Source: Mycobacterium sp. | Lineage (GTDB): Bacteria; Actinomycetota; Actinomycetes; Mycobacteriales; Mycobacteriaceae | Direction: 5' to 3' | Length of the DNA: 64,000 bases | NCBI RefSeq assembly: GCF_004298145.1 | Contig: NZ_SCRH01000045.1 | Location: 1 to 64,000, forward strand | Shown: one piece after another, positions 1 through 7,881 of the stretch | Layout: the number at the start of each line of letters is the position of its first letter | How positions within the stretch are numbered: the stretch's first letter is position 1 | Translations under genes and position numbers: made by a program | Notes under the pieces: generated by a model | What the model was told of the DNA's origin: nothing | What the model saw: only the letters and a program-made list of their open reading frames with translations | Database searches by the model: none

Positions 1-1
1 C

Positions 2-532
2 AACCTGAACCTGAACTGGCCGCCGCCGTGCACCACCGGGTTCTTCCCGGTTCAGCAGCAGCGCTCGGCGGTCTTCGAGGACACTCCGCCGCGCCCGCCG
101 GGGTTGGTGTATTGCCGGATCCCGCAGGATTCGAATTTCAATGCCGTGCGTGGTGCCCGGAACTATCCGTGTGTGACGCGCCCGGGTAAGCGAGCCGCGA
201 CGGTCAAACAGTGCGAAAGCGACGAGCCCTATATCCCGCTCAACGACGGATACAGCTGGCGGGGCGACCCCAACGCGACGCTGACCGGGCAGGGTGTTCC
301 CCAGTTCGACCCGGGCGAGCCGATTCCCGCGGGCTTCCCCGGGGGTCCGCCGGCCTTGCCGGCGGAGGCACCGCCACCGGCGGCGCCACCGATCGCGGGA
401 TCCCAATACGACTCGGCGACAGGGGAGTACGTTGGTCCGGACGGGCAGAGGTTCAAGCGGCCCACCCTGTCCAACGGTCCCGGTAAGGAGCACACATGGC
501 AGCAGATGCTGACCCCGCCGACGCTGCAATAA
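2..532 (+). CDS. MCE family protein, F-type subunit (C-terminal part)
   Basis: This is the last 176 residues of an Mce protein; the N-terminal mce domain lies outside the window. Mce proteins form the cell-envelope substrate-binding assembly of lipid importers. The segment carries the F-subunit signature that I recall from Mce1F: VYCRIPQ, then AVRGARNYPC and PGKRAAT, a proline-rich linker, and a closing YDSATGEYVGPDG. The reading frame is open from base 2 to TAA at 530-532. The F gene is usually the last mce gene of its operon, which fits the two Mce-associated proteins that follow. Which mce operon this is cannot be told from the fragment. Confidence 0.93.
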   Translation, partial: NLNLNWPPPCTTGFFPVQQQRSAVFEDTPPRPPGLVYCRIPQDSNFNAVRGARNYPCVTRPGKRAATVKQCESDEPYIPLNDGYSWRGDPNATLTGQGVPQFDPGEPIPAGFPGGPPALPAEAPPPAAPPIAGSQYDSATGEYVGPDGQRFKRPTLSNGPGKEHTWQQMLTPPTLQ

Positions 533-1143
533 CCGAGGAAGCGACAACGGACGCCGAACCCGAGGCTGCGGAACAGGACGTCGACGACGCGGAGGATTAC
601 GACGCCGCAGTCGGTGACGAAGCGGACGCCGAATCCCACGATGCGGCGCCGGCGAAGCGGTCCTCCCACCTGCGGGCGGCGATGTTGGTCGGACTGGCCG
701 TAGTCGTCGCCCTGGGAACGGCCATGGGATGGCTGGGATTCCGCGCCTACCAATCGCATCAGGCTCAGTCGCAACGCCAGCTGTTTCTTCAGGTAGGACG
801 CCAGTGTGCGCTGAACCTGACCACAATCGACTGGCAGCACGCCGATTCGGACGTTCAGCGGCTGCTGGACTCGGCGACGGGCAAGTTCTACGAACAGTTC
901 TCGCAGCGCAAACAGCCGTTCATCGATGTGGTCAAGAAGGCGCAGTCCAAGTCGGTGGGAACCATCACCGATGCGGGCCTGGAATCCGACTCGGACGATA
1001 AGGCGCAAGTGCTTGTCGCCGTGTCCATCAAGAGTTCCAACCTTGGCGCAACCGAGCAGCCGCCGCGCGAATGGCGGATGCGAATCTCCATGGAGAAATC
1101 CGCCGGCCAGGTCAAGGTCTCGAACGTCTCGTTCGTGCAATGA
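496..1143 (+). CDS. Mce-associated membrane protein
   Basis: A 215-residue protein with a strongly acidic, Asp/Glu/Ala-rich N-terminus (residues 1-55), one membrane segment (about 61-84) and an exported C-terminal domain with the SnoaL-like pattern typical of Mas proteins (mutation-tolerant sequence, hydrophobic beta strands ending in KVSNVSFVQ). Mas proteins are thought to stabilise Mce complexes. The ATG follows an AAGGAG ribosome-binding site that lies inside the mceF tail, so the two genes overlap by 37 bases and are probably translationally coupled. Context and architecture support the family assignment; the exact role is inferred. Confidence 0.88.
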   Translation: MAADADPADAAITEEATTDAEPEAAEQDVDDAEDYDAAVGDEADAESHDAAPAKRSSHLRAAMLVGLAVVVALGTAMGWLGFRAYQSHQAQSQRQLFLQVGRQCALNLTTIDWQHADSDVQRLLDSATGKFYEQFSQRKQPFIDVVKKAQSKSVGTITDAGLESDSDDKAQVLVAVSIKSSNLGATEQPPREWRMRISMEKSAGQVKVSNVSFVQ

Positions 1144-1204
1144 CCATGCCTAATTCCATTGATGTGGAAGCGGAATCAGATGAACCAGAGGGGGATGTGT
1201 TGCT

Positions 1205-2005
1205 GTGCGGGCGCGAACCAACACTGTGATCGAGCAGGACGCCACGGAGTCCGAGATGACCGACTCGGTCGAGGATGACGCAACCGGGGTTACGGACACC
1301 GATTCCGGCGCGGCTGGAAAGAGCCAAGGGCGCGGAGGTCTTTCGCGTCTCCGACGCCGGTCCCGTGACGCCGTCGATGAACAGGTTGAAGACCAGAAAG
1401 AGTCTTCGGACGCCGCGGCGGTCGACCAGGATGGCGACGACAACACCGAATCCGCGATCGACGAGGATACGGGCGAGGGCGATGAGACGGAGGGATCCGA
1501 ACCGGCTGAGTCCGAACGGCGGATCAACTGGTCACGGGTGGTCGCTTATGGAGTGCTGCCGGGTCTGGCGCTGTCGCTCGCGGGGGGTGCGGCCTATTTG
1601 AAGTGGGTGGACTCTTCCACGCGCGCGTCACAGCTGGCCCGCATCGAATCGGTGGCGGCCGCAAAGGATTCCACGATCGCCCTGCTGTCCTACAAGTCCG
1701 ACACCGTGGAGAAGGATCTGGAGACGGCCAAAGCCCGGTTGACCGGCAAGTTCAAGGATTCCTACTCGCAACTGATCAACGACGTGGTGATCCCCGGCGC
1801 CAAGCGGGGGCACATCTCGACGACCGCGGCCGTACCCGCCGCGGCCTCGGTGTCGGCTAGCCCCGACCACGCGGTGACCCTGCTCTTCGTCAACCAGACC
1901 GCGGCTGTCGACAAGGACCCGCCCAGCGACACCGTGTCCAGCGTGCGGGTGACGTTGGACAAGGTCGCCGGCCGCTGGCTGATTTCCGGCTTCGATCCCG
2001 TCTAG
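1205..2005 (+). CDS. Mce-associated membrane protein
   Basis: Second Mas-type protein, 266 residues from the GTG at 1205. The first 105 residues are acidic and low-complexity with one Arg-rich patch (around 48-54), then a single membrane helix (about 111-133) and a 130-residue extracytoplasmic domain ending in GRWLISGFDPV, a common Mas ending. It lies 61 bases after the previous gene in the same direction and is probably the last gene of the mce operon. The start is uncertain: an in-frame ATG at 1256 is possible, and a GAGGGG motif near 1190 favours the GTG. Confidence 0.85.
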   Translation: MRARTNTVIEQDATESEMTDSVEDDATGVTDTDSGAAGKSQGRGGLSRLRRRSRDAVDEQVEDQKESSDAAAVDQDGDDNTESAIDEDTGEGDETEGSEPAESERRINWSRVVAYGVLPGLALSLAGGAAYLKWVDSSTRASQLARIESVAAAKDSTIALLSYKSDTVEKDLETAKARLTGKFKDSYSQLINDVVIPGAKRGHISTTAAVPAAASVSASPDHAVTLLFVNQTAAVDKDPPSDTVSSVRVTLDKVAGRWLISGFDPV

Positions 2006-2007
2006 GC

Positions 2008-2433
2008 CTACAGGGTGACCCGTGTCGGCGCGATGTCCTGACAGACCGTCGAAGGCGTGGCGGGGCTCGCGGTACCCTGCATCACGTCAGCGCATCCGTG
2101 GCCCTTGACGACGTACGTCACCCCCGGCCGATAGGGGTAGAACACCTGCGCCACGGTGGGGGTGTATCCCGATGCGCACTGCCCGGCCGAGTCGTCCCCT
2201 TCGGCGGATAGGCACACGGTGGTTTCGGTATGGGCGTTCAGCGTGCACGCTCCGGTGTCCAGGGACGCGGTCACGTACTTAACGCCCGAAACGTCAACTA
2301 CTTTGGGCCCGTCGAGTACGAATGAGCATTGGCCGTTACCACCCGACGGCGACGCGGCCGCCGGGCCTGCGACCGACAACCCGATAGGGCAAATCGCCAG
2401 CAGGGCCGACAAAGCGCCGAACGATCGTTTCAT
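2008..2433 (-). CDS. Secreted cysteine-rich hypothetical protein
   Basis: 141 residues from the ATG at 2433. Residues 1-27 form a clear Sec signal peptide (MKRS start, Leu/Ala core, cleavage near AGPAAA). The mature part holds six cysteines, which suggests disulphide bonds outside the membrane. It has no motif I can assign. It is convergent with the mce operon, stopping 2 bases from the Mas stop codon. An in-frame GTG at 2451 is an alternative start, but the signal peptide begins naturally at the ATG. Function unknown. Confidence 0.75.
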   Translation of the reverse strand: MKRSFGALSALLAICPIGLSVAGPAAASPSGGNGQCSFVLDGPKVVDVSGVKYVTASLDTGACTLNAHTETTVCLSAEGDDSAGQCASGYTPTVAQVFYPYRPGVTYVVKGHGCADVMQGTASPATPSTVCQDIAPTRVTL

Positions 2434-2549
2434 CCGGTTAGCGTAGCGCACGGCAAACGGAAATTACGATCCTTTGTGGCCGCGCATATCTCACGAAAAG
2501 TGACCATTGCGGCTGGGCCTTGACCGAGGTCGAAGATCGGGTACTCGAC

Positions 2550-3083
2550 CTAGCCCGGTTGGCCGTAGACCGCCACCGTCACGGTGCGGTCCAGGCCATT
2601 GGTCGATGTCCGCACGCCGATTTGGGTGTTGGCGCAGTTGGACATGATTGCGTAGTAGTCGGGGCGGTTGTACCAATTATTAAGAATTTCAAGACCGTTG
2701 GGCGACAACGCCGGCGCGATGGCCACTGTCTCGGCCACTGTGCCCCGGTATCCCGCGGCTTGGGCGCGGTCCTGCGCCGTCGACCCGTTGGACCCGATAT
2801 CGCCGTCGAGGTTTCGGTCGTTGAGCACGTCGTCGGCCTGCCATTGCGCGGCCTGATTGAGCGCCGGATTCATCTTCAGGTCGGTCGTGCATCCGGCCTG
2901 ATGTTTGACGCCGTAGACGCTCTGGGCGACACCGTTGTTGAGCCGGTTGTAGTCCGCGTGTGCAGGTGGTGCGGTGGTGACGGTGATCGCCGCAACTATA
3001 GCGGCACTAAACGTAGCCCAAGCTGGGAGCGTCGTCGCGCGCTGGGCCATGCGGCTGACTGTCATAACTTGGGATCTTTTCAC
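2550..3083 (-). CDS. Secreted CAP-domain-like protein
   Basis: 177 residues with an N-terminal signal sequence ending near PPAHA at residue 44, then a compact domain resembling the CAP (SCP/PR-1) fold of small mycobacterial secreted proteins: NPALNQAAQWQADDVL is the first helix, GSNGSTAQDRAQAAGY the conserved G-S-x-G-S-x-x-x-R-x-x-x-A-G-Y box, and a late YYAIMSNCANTQIGV strand carries one of two cysteines. The usual active-site histidine before the G-S-x-G-S box is not present (NLDGDIGSNGS), as in other small mycobacterial versions. The start is the GTG at 3083; ATGs at 3065 and 3050 are possible. Role unknown. Confidence 0.72.
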   Translation of the reverse strand: MKRSQVMTVSRMAQRATTLPAWATFSAAIVAAITVTTAPPAHADYNRLNNGVAQSVYGVKHQAGCTTDLKMNPALNQAAQWQADDVLNDRNLDGDIGSNGSTAQDRAQAAGYRGTVAETVAIAPALSPNGLEILNNWYNRPDYYAIMSNCANTQIGVRTSTNGLDRTVTVAVYGQPG

Positions 3084-3270
3084 AGTTGGTGCGGCAAATC
3101 CACGAGATGAGATCGCTTTTAAGACTGGCGAACAGCGGATTTTTAATCTGGATTCGGTAAAGATCGTCCGCCGCGTTAATTTCTGAACTTCTTCGTCCTA
3201 AAAATCTTGCATTTGGGTGCCTTGGTGGCGATACACTGATGACACGATGAAGACGAATGAGGGGATTGCC

Positions 3271-3708
3271 GTGAAGAAGAGGGGCGCCTTCGTTGTGGTG
3301 GCGGCATTGACGATCGGCGGTAGCGCGGCCTGCGCGTCGGGTCAGGCGGCCACGAACCCAGTGCTGCCTTCGGGCACCGCGAAAATCACCATCGACGGCT
3401 CGGATCTCCCCGTCACCCATGCGGTGCATTGCGCGCCGGCGGAGCAGGCTTTCACGACGATCACGACCGGCGATGGTGCAGCGGGAACGACCATGATGGT
3501 GTCGAATGCCGGCAAACTCACCGTTGAATATGTCCGGATCCGTAACCTGAATGGCTTTTCCGGTGACTACAACCGGGGCCTGGGCGGCGAGGGTGCCACC
3601 GTTGGCCTGAGCGGCGCCACCTACCAAATCACGGGTGTTGCACGCGGTTACGGGCCTGGTTCACCCTCGCCGACGACCGCACCGTTCAGCATCAAGTTGT
3701 CGTGCTGA
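3271..3708 (+). CDS. LpqH (19 kDa antigen)-like lipoprotein
   Basis: 145 residues from GTG 3271, chosen because a GAGGGG motif lies about 8 bases upstream and because the known 19-kDa antigen also starts with V-K. The signal sequence (KKRGAFVVVAALTIGGSAAC) ends in a lipobox-like SAAC, so the protein is probably acylated and surface-attached. The mature part follows LpqH closely in layout: AKITIDGSDLP near the start, one internal HCAP cysteine, a central VRIRNLNGFSGDYN, and a terminal cysteine (IKLSC). LpqH-family lipoproteins are TLR2-active envelope proteins. An in-frame ATG at 3247 would give eight extra residues. Confidence 0.82.
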   Translation: MKKRGAFVVVAALTIGGSAACASGQAATNPVLPSGTAKITIDGSDLPVTHAVHCAPAEQAFTTITTGDGAAGTTMMVSNAGKLTVEYVRIRNLNGFSGDYNRGLGGEGATVGLSGATYQITGVARGYGPGSPSPTTAPFSIKLSC

Positions 3709-3709
3709 C

Positions 3710-3722
3710 TGCTGACGCAGCA
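3710..3722 (+). terminator. Short hairpin between convergent genes
   Basis: TGCTG-ACG-CAGCA forms a perfect 5-bp stem one base after the lipoprotein stop codon, in the 48-base gap before the convergent MPT51 gene. It lacks a U-tract, as many mycobacterial terminators do. Weak evidence. Confidence 0.25.
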
Positions 3723-3756
3723 TCGCTTCACGTAGATCGCCAACGCTTGGCGTCGG

Positions 3757-4650
3757 CTACCTGATATTCGCGATCAGATCTCCCGACATCGCGCCAAGCT
3801 GCGAGCTCCACGTGCCCCAGTCGTTACCCCCGCCGGCCCCCAGGTCGAAGTGGCCGTTGTGGCCGCCGGCGGCACGGTAGGCGGCATAGAAATCGCGGGA
3901 GGTGCTCTGCCAAATATCGGGGAACGCGCCCACTGCGCCGCCATCGCTCGGGCTCCCGGCCGCCGGGCTGTACACCCACAGCCGGGTGTTCTGGTCCACC
4001 AGGAGCACCACGTGCGTCTCCGGGGAATGCCATTGCCACCGGCCAAACTGGGGAGCCCCCCACATGTTCACGGGGTCGACGCCACCTTCATTTTTCAAAA
4101 CATTGGTGATAGCACCGTTAACCCCGGTCCGTTGCGGGGCGAGGACCCCCGACAGCGATCCGGCGTAGCGAAACCGATCGGGGTGGAAGGTAGCGAGCGC
4201 CGCGGCGGCGTAACCGCCTTGCGCGGCTCCGACGACACCGTGTCCGCCCGGCGCCAACCCCTTGTTGGCCGCCAACCAATTCGGGAGTTCGTCCGACAGG
4301 AACGTGTCCCACTGCTTGCTGCCGTCCTGGTCCCAATTGGTGTACATGCTGTAGGCCCCGCCGGCGGGTGCGACCACCGAGATGCCCTTGCCCGCAAGTG
4401 TGTTCATCGCGTTGCCCGCCGTCACCCAGTTGCTGACATCCGGGGCGGCATTGAATGCGTCGAGCAGATACACGGCGTGCGGTCCACCGCCCATGAAGGC
4501 CACCGGAATGTCGCGGCCCATCGCACCCGATGGCACCATCAGGGACTCGAAGTTGGGCGCTGCCTTTGCAGTACCCACGCAACCGGCCGTCGCGGTCGCG
4601 CCCCACAACAGGACGGCAAGCACGGCACCGAAAACAACCCGCAGCCGCAT
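3757..4650 (-). CDS. mpt51: MPT51-like secreted antigen 85 homologue lacking the catalytic serine
   Basis: 297 residues from ATG 4650, which is preceded by AAAGG. Signal sequence 1-30 ends at AKA. The body has the alpha/beta-hydrolase fold of the Ag85 mycolyltransferases, and the order of motifs matches MPT51: VPSGAMGRDIPVAF, YLLDAFNA, GAYSMYTNW, FHPDRFRYAGSLSG, MWGAPQFGRWQWH, and GGHNGHFD near the end. At the nucleophile elbow (141-146) the sequence is GAAQGG where active Ag85 proteins have a serine, the known feature of MPT51, which binds matrix proteins and is not a mycolyltransferase. It converges on the lipoprotein gene, far from any visible fbp gene. Confidence 0.9.
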   Translation of the reverse strand: MRLRVVFGAVLAVLLWGATATAGCVGTAKAAPNFESLMVPSGAMGRDIPVAFMGGGPHAVYLLDAFNAAPDVSNWVTAGNAMNTLAGKGISVVAPAGGAYSMYTNWDQDGSKQWDTFLSDELPNWLAANKGLAPGGHGVVGAAQGGYAAAALATFHPDRFRYAGSLSGVLAPQRTGVNGAITNVLKNEGGVDPVNMWGAPQFGRWQWHSPETHVVLLVDQNTRLWVYSPAAGSPSDGGAVGAFPDIWQSTSRDFYAAYRAAGGHNGHFDLGAGGGNDWGTWSSQLGAMSGDLIANIR

Positions 4651-4696
4651 CGACAGACCTTTCACGTCAACCTCGTTCGCCTGATCGCCACAAAAT

Positions 4697-4721
4697 TTAT
4701 CGAACATTTAATTATCGAACA
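4697..4721. promoter_or_regulatory. Direct repeat upstream of mpt51
   Basis: TTATCGAACA occurs twice (4697-4706 and 4712-4721), 15 bases start to start, in an AT-rich patch about 50-70 bases upstream of the mpt51 start. The spacing is about one and a half helical turns. It may be a promoter element or activator site; no regulator is identified. Confidence 0.35.
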
Positions 4722-4941
4722 GTGAACCACTCTATGGGGGCACACGGCAAGATCGAGCAGCTCGTCCAACGGCGGCAACCTGCGATGGGGTAGGGCGGCG
4801 GGGGTATTGCCGTCTGCACCCCGACACGTCGGCCGGTTGCGCGAACGGTCTTTCGCTCAATACGATCAGCGACATAGACTTCAAGGTATTGGTTTGAGAC
4901 CATGTTGAAGTAGATCGTCAAGTAGGACGGAAGGTCGCCAC

Positions 4942-5052
4942 ATGGATCAATACCCCGACTACGACGCGAGTGACGAGTTGGAATACGGTTTCGCAGCGTT
5001 CGCGTGGCTCCTCAGGGGCAACTATCCACCGCCGTATTACGGATCCAACTGA
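4942..5052 (+). CDS. Possible 36-residue small protein
   Basis: ATG 4942 is preceded by a purine-rich GGACGGAAGG with about 5 bases of spacing, and the frame runs 36 codons to TGA. The product is acidic and Tyr-rich at the start (MDQYPDYDASDELEY), has a short hydrophobic middle (FAAFAWLL) and ends in PPPYYGSN. I do not recognise it. It could be a true small secreted or membrane-associated peptide, or chance in an eroded region. Confidence 0.35.
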   Translation: MDQYPDYDASDELEYGFAAFAWLLRGNYPPPYYGSN

Positions 5053-5294
5053 CGCGCATTCAAGCCGTGTCGGCCATCGGCCGCCGCGACTACCGCAAAA
5101 TCGCACTGGCTGCGGGGCCGACATCGCAGACGGTGTCCGGCGGCTCACGGTAAATGCTCACTTGATCTTGCCCGCTCCGCGCCCTGGCCTTCGATCGCCG
5201 CGAACCCTGCCCAACGTTCCAGCGCCGGCCGAGAGTCGCCATTCGCCAACGCAGAGGGTAGGGATTTCCCCGCCGAATGGTTATGGTGTAGATG

Positions 5295-5308
5295 CGAACG
5301 ATCGTTCG
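5295..5308. promoter_or_regulatory. Perfect 14-bp palindrome, operator-like
   Basis: CGAACGATCGTTCG is a perfect palindrome about 50 bases upstream of the LLM remnant. Its core AACGATCGTT recurs at 18872-18881 upstream of the carotenoid oxygenase and, with one change, at 24301-24310. A TetR-family site is plausible. Confidence 0.4.
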
Positions 5309-5357
5309 TGAACGGTACTGATCTGCCGCTGAAGGGGTCGATCCCAGGAGCGTGACC

Positions 5358-5683
5358 ATGGCGCCATCCGCCCAAGGGCGCATCGGTGTGTCGTTGCCGA
5401 CGCTCAACCAGCCCTATGAGCGCTACCCGGAGTTCGTCGCGCTTGCCGAAGACGCGGGTGCCTTCGCGATCGCGGGCACCCCGGATGAGGCGGGGGAGCG
5501 GCCACCGCCTAGGACGGCGTACCGCCCCGCATCGTCTTGCACACACCGCATGCGCCACCGATCGATCAAACGTCACGCGAGGACGCGTATCGGTCGATGG
5601 TGCAGGCGTTCGCGCGGATCAGGGCGCGACCCCGTGTTTGGGAACGACCGTTCATCATCTGTGATGTGGAGGTAAGGGTAAGG
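5358..5683 (+). pseudogene. LLM-class (luciferase-like) oxidoreductase, internally deleted and frameshifted
   Basis: The ATG at 5358 opens a typical LLM N-terminus (RIGVSLPTLNQPYERYPEF, then VALAEDAG). This jumps directly to AIAGTPDEAGE, which looks like the C-terminal GTP-E motif of the same family. The frame then breaks, with a TAG at 5510 in the frame that continues: VPPRIVLHTPHAPPIDQ, then EDAYRSMVQAF and a charged tail. About 200 central codons are missing compared with a full LLM protein. The tail frame runs without a stop into the ATG of the next gene at 5684. The family assignment is from motif recognition; the deletion is inferred. Confidence 0.6.
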
Positions 5684-6466
5684 ATGAATCGAACTGTTCA
5701 CAAGCTCTGTGCGTGGAGCGGCACGCTGCTGCTGATCACCATGGCGATCGGATTCATCCCGATCGCCGGGTTCATCCCAACCCGCTCTCCCGCCCAAAAC
5801 GCCGCCGAGACGGCGCAATTCATCCTTGACCACAGAACCACAATCCGCTGGGGAATGATCGTCTGTATGGCCTCAGCGGCGCTCCTGGTGCCGTATGGGG
5901 TCTCCATGGCGATCCACATGCGCCGCATCGAGGGAAGATTTCCCGCGTTGGCCATGATCGAGTTCGGCATGACCACCCTCTTCGCGCTGGAGTTCATCTA
6001 CCTCATCTTCTTCTGGCAGGTCGCCACCTTCCGCGTCGACCGCGCCCCGGAGCTGATTCAACTGCTCAACGACATGGCGTGGATACCGTTCGTGGGCTTG
6101 ACGTCCACCGCGGTGCTCGGCGTTGCCTGTTTTGGCATCGCGGTCCTGACTGACCGGCGCGACCGGCCCATCTTTCCGCGGTGGCTTGGCTATTACAACC
6201 TCTGGGTAGCGCTGATGTTCACCCCGGGCACATTCAACGTCTTCTTCCATAGCGGCATCTTGGCGTGGAACGGGATTGTCGCGTGGTACATCCCACTGGC
6301 GGTCTTCGCAACGTGGGCGGTGATCAACCCGATCTATCTCTCCAAGGCCGTCGACACGATGGATTCGGACACGCTCGTCGCGACCAGAACCGGCCCCGCT
6401 GACGATGACGAGCTCGTCCGGCTGCGGGCCGACGTCGACCGGCTGCTCGCCGGGGTTCCGCGCTAG
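5684..6466 (+). CDS. Polytopic membrane protein, family with shared FPRWLxYxNLW motif
   Basis: 260 residues from ATG 5684, preceded by GGTAAGGGTAAGG. About six hydrophobic segments (near 12-32, 55-78, 95-118, 135-160, 175-200, 215-240). It shares landmarks with four other proteins in this window (38147, 40666, 44187 and 46452 loci): GFIPTRSP after the first helix, IRWGM, MRRIEG, a lumenal stretch with LLNDMAWIPF, FPRWLGYYNLWVA, and WNGIVAWYIP near the end. The C-terminal 35 residues are charged and cytoplasmic-looking. Four bases separate its stop from the phosphotransferase gene. I know no function for the family. Confidence 0.75.
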   Translation: MNRTVHKLCAWSGTLLLITMAIGFIPIAGFIPTRSPAQNAAETAQFILDHRTTIRWGMIVCMASAALLVPYGVSMAIHMRRIEGRFPALAMIEFGMTTLFALEFIYLIFFWQVATFRVDRAPELIQLLNDMAWIPFVGLTSTAVLGVACFGIAVLTDRRDRPIFPRWLGYYNLWVALMFTPGTFNVFFHSGILAWNGIVAWYIPLAVFATWAVINPIYLSKAVDTMDSDTLVATRTGPADDDELVRLRADVDRLLAGVPR

Positions 6467-6470
6467 CGGC

Positions 6471-7667
6471 ATGGGAGCTCGCCTGGCGCGGGCTGCGTTA
6501 ACCAGCCGGGTTGCTTACCACGTCGCCAAAGAGCGAGTCACTAATCGGCGGCCGGTTCTATTGCGCGAGATCCCGCCGACCCCCGAGAATCTCACCGATG
6601 AATGGTTGACGCTTGCGCTTTGCCGGGAAATCCCTGATGCCAGAGTCGTACACCACGAACTCGGTCCACGCAGCGATGGCACGTCGTCACGTCGGACGTT
6701 GCGGGTGCAGTTCAACGACGTCGGCTGCGCAGCGGGGCTCAATGGACGGCTTTTCACGAAGTCCGGTCCCGGATTCATGATGCGGTTGGTGTCGGCTGCG
6801 GTAGGGCTGGGCGCGATCGAGTCCGCGTTCTATGCCCAAATCCGTCCTGAACTGTTGATCGAGGCTCCGGCCACTCGATACTCGACATACGATCCCGTCA
6901 CCAACCGCTGGCTGGTGATCCTCGATGATGTATCACACACCCGGGGAGCGCATTTCGGCACAATCCTCACCCGCCGGCTCGATCGCACACAAGCCGAGGA
7001 GGTGATCGACTTCCTCGCGGCGCTGCACGCCCAATTTTGGAATACGCCGCTGCGCAAGCGCTTCGGCCACTGGATGCTCGACTCGTATGAGTGGATGGCT
7101 CGGTTGAACGTCACCATCAACGCGCCCCGCCGGATCCAGGTGGGTTTCCAGCGTGCTCGAGAGGTGATACCAACCGAGCTCTATCGCCGGAGCAGGGAAG
7201 TGCCGGCCGCTCTGATGCGATCGCTGCAAATCAACACCGCGGGCCCGCAGACGTTGCTGCACGGCGATGTTCATCCCGGCAACTGGTATGTGAGCGGCGA
7301 CGACCGGATGGGCCTGTATGACTGGCAATGTGTGGTGCGCGGGGAAGGTGCCCGCGATATCGCCTACGCGCTGTCGACGCATCTGACCGTCGAAAACCGT
7401 CGCGCTTGGGAGCGAGATTTAGTGGCCCGCTATTACGAGCGGCTGGCAGAAGCCGGCTGTCAAGTCCCAACCGCCGTGGAATCATTCCTGACATATCGGC
7501 AACAGATGTTCCACGCGATGTTCATGTGGCTGGTCACCATCGGACGCTACTCGCCACAACCCGAAATGCAGCCGAAGGACGTCACTCTCGAGAGTGTGCG
7601 TCGAACATGCCAGGCGGCACAGGATTTGGACGCCTTGGGCGCGATCGCGGCGGGCCACCGATATTAG
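6471..7667 (+). CDS. Aminoglycoside phosphotransferase/ecdysteroid-kinase-like protein
   Basis: 398 residues from ATG 6471, four bases after the membrane protein. The C-terminal half has the APH/choline-kinase catalytic loop LLHGDVHPGNWYV (His-Gly-Asp, Asn) followed by GLYDWQCVVRGEGARDIAY, which supplies the metal-binding Asp. The N-terminal lobe (WLTLALCREIPDARVVHHEL, then SRRTLRVQFND) fits the small ATP-binding lobe. Such proteins phosphorylate hydroxyls of small molecules; in mycobacterial lipid-catabolic regions the substrate is unknown. A paralogue starts at 63545. The two share the FND/YND region and the pattern before it. Confidence 0.78.
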   Translation: MGARLARAALTSRVAYHVAKERVTNRRPVLLREIPPTPENLTDEWLTLALCREIPDARVVHHELGPRSDGTSSRRTLRVQFNDVGCAAGLNGRLFTKSGPGFMMRLVSAAVGLGAIESAFYAQIRPELLIEAPATRYSTYDPVTNRWLVILDDVSHTRGAHFGTILTRRLDRTQAEEVIDFLAALHAQFWNTPLRKRFGHWMLDSYEWMARLNVTINAPRRIQVGFQRAREVIPTELYRRSREVPAALMRSLQINTAGPQTLLHGDVHPGNWYVSGDDRMGLYDWQCVVRGEGARDIAYALSTHLTVENRRAWERDLVARYYERLAEAGCQVPTAVESFLTYRQQMFHAMFMWLVTIGRYSPQPEMQPKDVTLESVRRTCQAAQDLDALGAIAAGHRY

Positions 7668-7670
7668 AAT

Positions 7671-7874
7671 GGGTACGACCATGTCCAGACGTGGACACCG
7701 GAAGAGGTTGCCGCGCAGTCGCGGCGCTGGGTCGACGTGGGCGCCGGCTACATCGCGCCGAGCGCCCTGGCGCCGGTGATCTTCGAACCCGAAGAGCGGC
7801 CGGAGGTCCTGCAGGCCATGCCCGATTTCCGCAGCCGGTTGCATACCGGCAGTGATGTGCCGGTCGCCGGGTAG
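7671..7874 (+). pseudogene. C-terminal remnant of an LLM-class oxidoreductase
   Basis: The frame 7671-7874 reads QTWTPEEVAAQSRRWVDVGA, then GYIAPSALAPVIFEPEERPE and a short tail to TAG. This matches the last 60-70 residues of LLM flavin/F420 oxidoreductases (compare WGTPEEAVKVGRAWIEAGA in the intact gene at 50628). There is no start codon, ribosome-binding site or upstream domain; it begins 3 bases after the phosphotransferase stop. It appears to be a different relic from the one at 5358. Confidence 0.6.
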
Positions 7875-7881
7875 TAACCGA

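Larger units (their letters stand above)
4651..5357. other. Gene-poor region between mpt51 and the first LLM remnant
   Basis: About 700 bases without a convincing full-length gene. It holds the direct repeat at 4697-4721, one small open frame with a good ribosome-binding site (4942-5052) and a 14-base palindrome (5295-5308). Other open frames here have no coding character on either strand. The following 330 bases are gene remnants, so this looks like eroded sequence. Confidence 0.5.

Noticed and set aside
229..1140. 303-codon minus-strand frame opposite the Mce-associated gene
   Set aside because: Shadow of the acidic Mas coding sequence; no coherent protein features.
1146..1229. 27-codon frame between the two Mas genes
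   Set aside because: Acidic like Mas N-termini and might be a frameshifted start of the second gene, but it has no ribosome-binding site and the GTG at 1205 gives a normal protein.
2420..2429. AACGATCGTT within the start of the secreted protein gene
   Set aside because: It overlaps codons 2-5 (Lys-Arg-Ser-Phe) of the signal peptide, so it can be explained by coding; kept only as a note in the palindrome finding.
3850..4725. 291-codon plus-strand frame opposite mpt51
   Set aside because: mpt51 on the other strand has every family motif and a signal peptide.
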